Shown here: piece after piece, positions 58,443 through 64,000 of the stretch
Layout: the number at the start of each line of letters is the position of its first letter
Position numbering within the stretch: the first letter of the stretch is position 1
From: Lacticaseibacillus pabuli
GTDB taxonomy: Bacteria > Bacillota > Bacilli > Lactobacillales > Lactobacillaceae
DNA: 64,000 bases
Assembly (NCBI RefSeq): GCF_028736235.1
Contig: NZ_CP117884.1
Coordinates: 310,001 to 374,000, forward strand
Reading direction: 5' to 3'
The notes under the pieces: generated by a model
Seen by the model: only the letters and a program-made list of their open reading frames with translations
Database searches by the model: none
What the model was told of the DNA's origin: nothing
Position numbers and translations under genes: made by a program

Positions 58443-60986
58443 ATGGCAAATAAAAAAATTCCGAATGCAATCGAGGTCCGCGGGGCGCACGTTAACAACC
58501 TGCGCGGCGTGGATGTGGACATTCCATTGCATGAACTCGTCGCGGTCACCGGACGCTCAGGTTCCGGCAAGTCCTCACTCGCGATGGGGGTGCTCTACGC
58601 CGAGGGGATGCGGCGTTACGTCAGCGCGCTGTCGACGTACACGCGCCGGCGCTTGGGCCAAACGGGTAAGCCGGACGTCGAGAGCATCGAACATATTCCG
58701 AGTGCCATCGCGTTGCGGCAACGGCCGACTGTGCCGGGTGTTCGCTCGACAGTTGGGACCAGCACCGAGGCACTGAACGTTATTCGCTTGTCGTTCTCGC
58801 GTTTGGGCAGTCCGCGCTGTCCAAATGGTCACCAGGTGCCGCCAACGTTGAAGATTGCCCAGGCCATGGACCTACCAAACAAGGCGGGGAGTGGGATGGG
58901 AATGATCACCTGCCCAACGTGCGGCGTGCAATTTATGGCGTTTTCGGCCGAAGATTTTGCCTTTAACTCTGCCGGCGCCTGCCCCGATTGTGGCGGGACT
59001 GGTTTTGCCAAAACGTTGGACGAAAGCCTCCTGATTCCGGATCAGACCAAAACGATTCGCGAGGGGGCGGTGGCTTCATGGCGCTTGCCTGGCCGCAACT
59101 TCATGATGTTCGTTGCCCAGCAGATTGGCATCGATATCGACACCCCGTTCAAGGATTTGCCAGATGACCAGCGCGAGATGGTGTGGAACGGACCCCGTAA
59201 AAAGTACGCCATCAACATTCCTAGCAAGACCGGCAAGATCTTTCATATGGATAACGCCCAGTTCGAAAACGCCCACGCCGCGGTGCTGGATTCAATGGCC
59301 ACGACGACCAACGAGCGCGCAATCGAACGGCTCGACCGCTTCTACCGCTTTGGCGTCTGCCCGACCTGCCACGGTAGTCGGTTTAAGCCAGAACTGATGA
59401 CGCAGCTGCTGGCGGGCAAGACGATTGCGGAAGTCAGTGACATGACGCTGACCGAACTCGGCCAGTTTGTTGACGTCATTTACAAGCAGCTGCCCGCTGA
59501 CATGCAGGAGCTCGCACACGCAATTTTGAGCGAACTAACGCAGATTCTGCGGCCATTAGCAGAGCTCGGACTGGGCTACCTGCAGCTGAGTCGCGTGGGA
59601 AACAGCCTGTCCACAGGTGAATTGCAGCGGATTCAGCTGAGTCGCACGCTACGCACGCAGACAACGGGGGTACTGTACGTGCTCGATGAACCGTCAATTG
59701 GGCTGCACGCGGCGAACGTGCAGGGGTTGATTGATGTCATGCGCGGTCTGGTGGATCAGGGCAATTCTGTGATTGTCGTCGACCATGATCCTGCGATTAT
59801 CGCGGCAGCGGACCACGTGTTGGAAATTGGGCCTGGCGCTGGGGCGTTAGGTGGTCGACTGATTAATCAGGGTAGTCCTGCAGAAATCGAAGCAGCGCCG
59901 GACAGTCTGATTGCACCATTCTTGAATGGGACGGCTGACCTCATTGCCCGGCCACAGAAGACGGTGGCGGAGCTCGCTAAGACCAAGCATTATGGCGTCA
60001 CCGTGACGGACCGGTTTAACTTGCACAACATGCGTGCTGAACTCCCAACACATGCGTTCTCGGTCGTTTCCGGATTTTCTGGCGCCGGCAAGTCAACTTA
60101 CGTGTTCGACGCCCTCGTCCCTGCTTTGAACGCATCCAAGCATAAACCGGCACCAAGCTGGACGACCGACCTGGAGCGCGGCGGCATTCGCCGTGTCGTT
60201 GCGATTGATGCCAGTCCAGTCGGCAAAAACGTGCGCTCGACCGTTGCGACGTATACCGATATTCAGGATAAGTTACGCGCCTTGTTTGCCGCGCAGCCAC
60301 TCGCCAAAGAGCGCGGCTACTCAGCCAGCCACTTCTCGTATAACGTTGCGGCGGGCGCCTGCCCAACGTGCGGCGGGACGGGGCTGATTAATCTCGACAT
60401 TCAGTACCTGCCCGATATGCAGGAGGAGTGCCCGACGTGCCACGGCCGGCGGTACAAGCCGGAAGTCCTCGACGTCAAGTGGGAGAACCGCAGCATCGCT
60501 GACATCCTGGAGCTTTCCGTTGATGACGCGATTGAGCAGTTGCAGGACGAAAGTGGCATTGAAACCACGCTCCACACCCTGCACGACTTGGGCCTGGGTT
60601 ACTTGCATCTAGGTGAAAGTGCGCCCGCGTTGTCCGGTGGTGAGGCGCAACGGCTGAAGCTGACCGCGCACATCGGTCGGAAGTTGACCGGGACGCTGTT
60701 TGTCTTTGACGAACCGTCTGTTGGGCTCCACCCACTGGATGTGCAGGTGCTGTTGCAGGTCTTCCAGCGCTTGCTGGATCAGGGCGGCACGGTGCTGGCG
60801 ATTGAACATGACTTGGATGTGATTGTGAACGCAGACTTTGTGCTCGACATTGGCCCAGGTGGTGGTAGCGAAGGCGGCAAGATTGTGGCCACCGGAACGC
60901 CGGTCCAGGTTGCGGCAGCTAAGTCGGGACACACGGCGCCGTATTTGCGTGAGGAACTGCTGCATTATGGGATTATTAAAGCTTAA
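58443..60986 (+). CDS. UvrA-like ATPase, class II (UvrA2)
   Basis: An 847-residue protein with two ABC ATPase modules and zinc modules. The first Walker A is GRSGSGKSS, followed by the CPTC/CPDCGG zinc cysteines (~155-185); the second Walker A is GFSGAGKST, followed by CPTCGGTG/CPTCHG (~638-670). The signatures are LSTGELQRIQLSRTL and LSGGEAQRLKLTAHI. Canonical UvrA is ~940-950 residues; the shortening lies in the region that binds UvrB. UvrA2 proteins are linked to tolerance of DNA-binding drugs rather than to standard excision repair. ATG 58443 follows CTGGAGGTATC. It is monocistronic. Confidence 0.88.
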   Translation: MANKKIPNAIEVRGAHVNNLRGVDVDIPLHELVAVTGRSGSGKSSLAMGVLYAEGMRRYVSALSTYTRRRLGQTGKPDVESIEHIPSAIALRQRPTVPGVRSTVGTSTEALNVIRLSFSRLGSPRCPNGHQVPPTLKIAQAMDLPNKAGSGMGMITCPTCGVQFMAFSAEDFAFNSAGACPDCGGTGFAKTLDESLLIPDQTKTIREGAVASWRLPGRNFMMFVAQQIGIDIDTPFKDLPDDQREMVWNGPRKKYAINIPSKTGKIFHMDNAQFENAHAAVLDSMATTTNERAIERLDRFYRFGVCPTCHGSRFKPELMTQLLAGKTIAEVSDMTLTELGQFVDVIYKQLPADMQELAHAILSELTQILRPLAELGLGYLQLSRVGNSLSTGELQRIQLSRTLRTQTTGVLYVLDEPSIGLHAANVQGLIDVMRGLVDQGNSVIVVDHDPAIIAAADHVLEIGPGAGALGGRLINQGSPAEIEAAPDSLIAPFLNGTADLIARPQKTVAELAKTKHYGVTVTDRFNLHNMRAELPTHAFSVVSGFSGAGKSTYVFDALVPALNASKHKPAPSWTTDLERGGIRRVVAIDASPVGKNVRSTVATYTDIQDKLRALFAAQPLAKERGYSASHFSYNVAAGACPTCGGTGLINLDIQYLPDMQEECPTCHGRRYKPEVLDVKWENRSIADILELSVDDAIEQLQDESGIETTLHTLHDLGLGYLHLGESAPALSGGEAQRLKLTAHIGRKLTGTLFVFDEPSVGLHPLDVQVLLQVFQRLLDQGGTVLAIEHDLDVIVNADFVLDIGPGGGSEGGKIVATGTPVQVAAAKSGHTAPYLREELLHYGIIKA

Positions 60987-60995
60987 GAACGCACG

Positions 60996-61021
60996 AATGG
61001 CCGCCAGGAATGGCGGCCATT
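60996..61021 (+). terminator. Hairpin after uvrA2
   Basis: AATGGCCGCCA pairs perfectly with TGGCGGCCATT around GGAA, but the T tract behind it is short (TTGTTG). Confidence 0.6.
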
Positions 61022-61168
61022 GTTGCGGTTGGATCGATTGATAACTATTACAATTTATTTGGAGATACGGTATGCTCTGGCTAGCGTTGCTTACGTCTTG
61101 TTTGGATTATTAGTTTAACGTAACAGCGAGGAAGGTTACTTTTCCCAGCCAGAAGAGGTGGCACAACG

Positions 61169-61438
61169 ATGGTTAAAGCACGGATAAAGAAGTGGGGCAA
61201 TTCGTCAGCAATTATCATTCCCAAGTCAATACTTGCTCAGCTCGGCGTGGTGAATCCAGATGAGCAGCAGATGAACATGGAAGTGGTAGACAATAAGCTT
61301 GTTCTCGAGCCTATAAAGATGCCTGATTCAATTCAAGAGTTGTTCGCGGGTTTTGATTACGAAACTTACAATCAGAATCTGACAGGTGACGCAGTGGTTG
61401 ATTTTGGTGAGCCTCAGGGCGATGAACTTAGCAGTTAA
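61169..61438 (+). CDS. MazE/AbrB-type antitoxin-like protein, without toxin
   Basis: An 89-residue protein. The N-terminal SpoVT-AbrB/MazE swapped-hairpin domain is clear (KARIKKWGNSSAIIIPKSILAQLGV...LVLEPIK). The acidic C-terminus (IQELFAGFDYETYNQN, VDFGEPQGDEL) resembles the toxin-neutralising tail of PemI/MazE antitoxins. No MazF/PemK gene follows; a terminator lies 30 bases downstream. It is therefore an orphan antitoxin or a stand-alone regulator. ATG 61169 follows AGAGGTGG. Confidence 0.82.
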   Translation: MVKARIKKWGNSSAIIIPKSILAQLGVVNPDEQQMNMEVVDNKLVLEPIKMPDSIQELFAGFDYETYNQNLTGDAVVDFGEPQGDELSS

Positions 61439-61467
61439 AAGTTGACACATTTAGAATGGTATGTAAA

Positions 61468-61512
61468 AGACGCTCTCACGCCAGAATTAATCTGGTATGA
61501 GGGCGTCTCTTT
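61468..61512. terminator. Terminator after the MazE-like gene
   Basis: AGACGC-CTCA-CCAGA pairs with TCTGG-TGAG-GCGTCT, with two small interior mismatches, followed by CTTT. Confidence 0.8.
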
Positions 61513-61588
61513 GGGTAGCGTCATCATCTCCGACTGTAACAAGGCATCCATGCGTGCCGTACAGTAGCTAAAATGTATCTGCAGGAAC

Positions 61589-62212
61589 TTACAATGCCGC
61601 AATCGCGTCCTTAATCGGCGTGTCACCACCATGCATCAGGATTACCTTGCCAATCGTATTGTTAGCGTGCGTTGCCTGCGTGATCACATCAGCCACATCG
61701 GGGATGGCATTATCCGTAAATTGTTTGTCCGCAAAGGTTGCCTTGCCCGTTGCAGGCGTCTCTGTCAGTGTACCGGGCTGGACGATAGTATAATTCAAGC
61801 CGCTTTCATTGATGAGGTACAAGTCAGCGTAGTGCTTGGCAATGTAGTAGTCACGAATGCTTTGGATGGCAGGCGTCTGCCACTGGCTACGGTCGGTGGC
61901 GTAAGCGGCACTCAACATAACATAACGTGAAATGCCCTTTTGCTTGGCTGCCTGCATGGTCTTAATCGCACCATCCAGGTCAGTTCCCATCAGGTCGCGA
62001 CCGCCGGAACCGGCAGTGAAGACAATGGCGTCTGCGTCTGGCAGCTGCTTGGCGAGTTCGCCGGCTTCTTCGTGCAAATCGAGGGCAATCTGTTCGTCAC
62101 CTAAGTTCTGCGGGTGACGGGAAGTGGCAATCACGTGGTCACCATTTGCCTGCAAGTCCTTCACGACGTCCTGGCCAACCCGACCGCTGGCACCGATAAC
62201 GATAATACGCAT
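61589..62212 (-). CDS. NAD(P)-binding atypical SDR / NmrA-like protein
   Basis: A 207-residue protein. The dinucleotide-binding motif is at the very N-terminus (MRIIVIGASGRVGQDVVKDL). ALDLHEE, AIVFTAGSGG and the atypical active-site region SRYVMLSAAYA follow, with YTIVQPGTL near the C-terminus. It belongs to the atypical short-chain dehydrogenases (SDR_a5/YwnB-like), which often lack the classical YxxxK and act as redox sensors or epimerase-like enzymes. ATG 62212 follows ATGGAGGTTT. It may be co-transcribed with the nitroreductase 42 bases upstream. Confidence 0.85.
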   Translation of the reverse strand: MRIIVIGASGRVGQDVVKDLQANGDHVIATSRHPQNLGDEQIALDLHEEAGELAKQLPDADAIVFTAGSGGRDLMGTDLDGAIKTMQAAKQKGISRYVMLSAAYATDRSQWQTPAIQSIRDYYIAKHYADLYLINESGLNYTIVQPGTLTETPATGKATFADKQFTDNAIPDVADVITQATHANNTIGKVILMHGGDTPIKDAIAAL

Positions 62213-62254
62213 AGTTAAAACCTCCATTGTTAATTTTGTGCAATTAGTATAACA

Positions 62255-62989
62255 CTATTCAGGTAAATCAAAGCCCTGTTGCCGCAGAATCTTGCCGATA
62301 TCATCGCGGTGGTGCAGGGCGCCTGCGAGGTGGGTAATCATGGACTGGCGGTAGTCCGTATCCTTGTTACCCCAGCTCCGTGCCGCATAGTACGCGTGCA
62401 GTTGTGTGTTGTAGGCGTCCATGTCGGCGGCGTTGGACTGCGGATAACTGTTCTCCGCAAACATGAGCACTCGCGGTAGCCGCGGCTTTAATTCTGGCGC
62501 TTCATCAGGCACGCCCACCTTGAGTCCAAGGAGCGGGAAGGTGTACTTGGGTAGATGCAACAACTGAATCATTTGCGCTGGGTCGTTGAGGATGCTACCG
62601 AGGAAAACCGTTCCGAGTCCGCTACGTTCGGCTGCAGCGACCATGTTTTGCGCGGCCAGGGTGGCGTCGAAGAGACCGCCAAAGAGTGCATCCCAGTTGG
62701 TTAACTGGTGGATGGACTTACCACTGCCCTGGACCAACGCGACGTTGCGCGCCTGATCAATCACGAAGACGAAGAGGTCTCCGGGGTCGGCAACAAAATC
62801 GTGCGTCGTGAGGTCTGCGATTGCCTGCTTTAGTGTGGGGTCGCTGATGTGAATCAAGCTGAACTGCTGCATAAATTTGCTGCTAGCGGTGGCCTGCGCG
62901 ACGGCAACCAGCGCGTTGATTTGTGCAGTTGTCAGGGGCTGGTCCTTGTACCGCCGAATTGAGCGGTGTTGCAAAGCTGACTCGTCCAT
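62255..62989 (-). CDS. NADPH-dependent nitroreductase, NfsA/FRP type
   Basis: A 244-residue protein. The N-terminal HRSIRRYKDQPL is the FMN-binding signature of the NfsA/Frp branch. VAVAQATASSKFMQQFSLI, AAQNMVAAAERSGLGTVFLGSI and FPLLGLKVGVPDE follow the family pattern. It reduces flavins, quinones or nitro compounds with NADPH in the cytoplasm. I chose ATG 62989 at proper distance from TGGAGATGA; ATG 62998 would overlap that site. Confidence 0.88.
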   Translation of the reverse strand: MDESALQHRSIRRYKDQPLTTAQINALVAVAQATASSKFMQQFSLIHISDPTLKQAIADLTTHDFVADPGDLFVFVIDQARNVALVQGSGKSIHQLTNWDALFGGLFDATLAAQNMVAAAERSGLGTVFLGSILNDPAQMIQLLHLPKYTFPLLGLKVGVPDEAPELKPRLPRVLMFAENSYPQSNAADMDAYNTQLHAYYAARSWGNKDTDYRQSMITHLAGALHHRDDIGKILRQQGFDLPE

Positions 62990-63085
62990 AATTATCATCT
63001 CCAGTGCAACTTTAGCATAGCTTGGGTCACCTGGAACCAGACAAAAGTGTTAAAATGCACTATCAATAGATGGGGGCGTGAGCGC

Positions 63086-63631
63086 ATGCAGACACATACA
63101 TTGGGACCGGAGACGACGGATAGTTTTCGTGCGGCGGAATATTTCAAGGCACACTTGCAGCCGGACACGACGATTGTGTTGCACGACGACTTCGCCGATA
63201 TTTTGACGAACCTGCCTGCCATTGCGGGTCAGCAGTTTCTGATCCCCGCCGCTTACCAGAACGCGAAGGGCGATTTATCCTGGCGCGAGTTCAATTACAA
63301 TGCGAGTGGCGTGGCGAAGATCAACACGACCTTTCATTTACCGCTGATGCCGATGGTGCTGGTCGAAAACCTCCAACCGCGGCGTGGGGAGGCCGTGTTC
63401 CACCCGGCGACGAAGCAGCTGTTCGAGTCGGTAATACCGCTGGCGGGTTTGTCGCAGCGGCCGATGACGAGCAAGGCGTTGGTCTTGGGCAGCTTTTTAC
63501 GCCGCGGGAGTCGTTACGCAATTGTAACGGAAGAATTTTTCAAAGAAGCCACGGCAGCGTCAGCCGCGCAGTACCGCATCCTAAAACGGTTTCCTGGTGA
63601 GATGGTTTGGGTGGTTTACGACGTCCTGTAG
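63086..63631 (+). CDS. Prephenate-dehydratase-like / periplasmic-binding-fold protein
   Basis: A 181-residue protein. It starts THTLGPETTDSFRAAEYF, which echoes the opening of prephenate dehydratase (LGPxGTxSxxAA). The remainder (HDDFADILTNLPAIAGQQFLIPAAYQN, LPLMPMVLVENLQP, SKALVLGSFLRRG) could fit a two-lobe binding fold. The diagnostic TRF motif of true dehydratases is absent, so enzymatic activity is doubtful. ATG 63086 follows GATGGGGGCG. It lies directly before an aromatic-rich leader peptide attenuator, which makes a link to aromatic amino acid metabolism attractive but unproven. Confidence 0.55.
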   Translation: MQTHTLGPETTDSFRAAEYFKAHLQPDTTIVLHDDFADILTNLPAIAGQQFLIPAAYQNAKGDLSWREFNYNASGVAKINTTFHLPLMPMVLVENLQPRRGEAVFHPATKQLFESVIPLAGLSQRPMTSKALVLGSFLRRGSRYAIVTEEFFKEATAASAAQYRILKRFPGEMVWVVYDVL

Positions 63632-63652
63632 TCGGAAATGCTTGATTTAGGG

Positions 63653-63681
63653 TTGACCCGCTCCGAATCTGATGTTTTAAT
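63653..63681 (+). promoter_or_regulatory. Promoter of the leader-peptide attenuator
   Basis: TTGACC and TTTAAT with an exact 17-nt spacer, 34 nt before the leader peptide start. Confidence 0.75.
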
Positions 63682-63715
63682 TAGAACAATTAATAAACGG
63701 AAAGGAATTATCATC

Positions 63716-63778
63716 ATGCTTAAAGTTAACGTCATCAACAACGCAGCCTGGTATTATAACTATGCCTACTTTATCTAG
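63716..63778 (+). CDS. Aromatic-rich leader peptide (20 residues)
   Basis: ATG 63716 behind AAAGGA encodes 20 residues ending AWYYNYAYFI before TAG. Trp, four Tyr and Phe crowd into eight positions, and the stop codon abuts a stable hairpin. The density of aromatic codons and the terminator downstream point to a leader peptide whose translation measures charged tRNA-Tyr, -Trp or -Phe. It is too short to be functional as a protein by itself. Confidence 0.75.
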   Translation: MLKVNVINNAAWYYNYAYFI

Positions 63779-63876
63779 CGTCCGTGCCCTCAAGACACGG
63801 ACGGAACACGTTCGTGTCTAGAGTGGCTTAGTTGATCTGTTAACATGCCGGTTAGACACTGTATAGTCTAGCTGGC
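63779..63876 (+). promoter_or_regulatory. Competing RNA hairpins of the attenuator
   Basis: CGTCCGTG (63779) pairs with CACGGACG (63796) right after the leader stop. GCCGGTTAGAC (63847-63857) pairs with GTCTAGCTGGC (63866-63876) over 11 bp with G-U pairs. Alternatively GTGTCTAG (63814-63821) pairs with TTAGACAC (63852-63859), which frees AGCTGGC to pair with the left arm of the terminator. Confidence 0.65.
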
Positions 63877-63918
63877 GGAAATTTTGATAATTCTGCCATT
63901 CCCATTGTGGGGGTGTTT

Positions 63919-63953
63919 AGCCGGCTGGACTTCTTGTCCCGCCGGCTTTTTTT
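63919..63953 (+). terminator. Attenuator terminator
   Basis: AGCCGGC pairs with GCCGGCT, with an inner GGAC/GTCC stem and a TTCTT loop, followed by seven T. The structural gene it controls begins beyond the right edge of the window. Confidence 0.92.
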
Positions 63954-64000
63954 GCAATTTCGCTTAGTGAGCGTTGAAACAGTTATCGCCCGATTTTGCG

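Noticed and set aside
63779-63953. T-box leader
   Set aside because: No T-box (TGGNACCGCG-like) or specifier-loop arrangement; the aromatic-rich ORF and hairpins fit peptide-leader attenuation better.

Overview
The window looks like a chromosomal segment of a member of the Lactobacillaceae of intermediate GC content. The evidence is a complete dltXABCD operon with a DltX ending in FIYNEF, a CelB-type PTS permease next to a DUF3284 gene, a TagE/GtfA-GtfB glycosyltransferase pair feeding a KxYKxGKxW/LPxTG serine-rich adhesin, a Lsa-type ABC-F protein, strong AGGAGG ribosome binding sites with many TTG starts, and lactobacillus-style IS elements. The species cannot be fixed from the sequence alone. 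No rRNA, tRNA, CRISPR array or phage module was seen.

Layout. 1-5400: a Crp/Fnr-type regulator and a zinc alcohol dehydrogenase, separated by an AT-rich 3.2 kb cargo (small exported protein plus a four-gene ABC module). The cargo is bracketed by perfect 137-bp direct repeats that contain the 3' end of adh and its terminator. 5400-7740: a cellobiose-type PTS IIC with DUF3284 and a micro-ORF. 7743-15700: cell-envelope block, with a DltE-like serine hydrolase, dltD, dltC, dltB, dltA and dltX on the minus strand, preceded by a two-component system. 15800-22000: an accessory region with a large three-hairpin palindrome, small paralogous membrane proteins, a secreted protein, decayed IS elements (ISL3-like, IS4-like, IS1182-like) and a truncated copy of the 3' end of cls. 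21907-24030: intact cardiolipin synthase under a TetR regulator with a candidate operator. 24290-28400: four tandem ~124-bp covarying hairpin repeats, then a heterodimeric ABC exporter. 28570-31390: a P-type ATPase. 31389-45340: surface-adhesion block, with an Mga-like regulator, gtfA/gtfB, the hairpin repeat again, a 2404-residue adhesin with a collagen-like tail, and a secreted sortase-like protein. 45380-58230: housekeeping and accessory genes (UDG-like, CSD, YfhO/PTPS-like membrane protein, TMEM175-like channel, GlcD-like oxidase, MacB-type ABC, SLAP-domain protein, YxeA, half-NFACT, ABC-F). 58443-64000: UvrA2, an orphan MazE-like antitoxin, an SDR, a nitroreductase, a PDT-like protein, and finally a leader-peptide attenuator whose downstream gene lies outside the window.

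How it works together. Much of the window concerns the envelope: D-alanylation of teichoic acid (dlt plus TCS), cardiolipin, drug efflux, a glycosylated sortase-anchored adhesin and its regulator. The most notable signals are (i) the aromatic-rich leader peptide and attenuator at 63653-63953, (ii) a three-codon uORF attenuator in front of the Lsa-like ABC-F gene, (iii) two cargo insertions, at adh and at cls, that both duplicate the 3' end of the resident gene, and (iv) a family of structured repeats directly upstream of the exporter and the adhesin.
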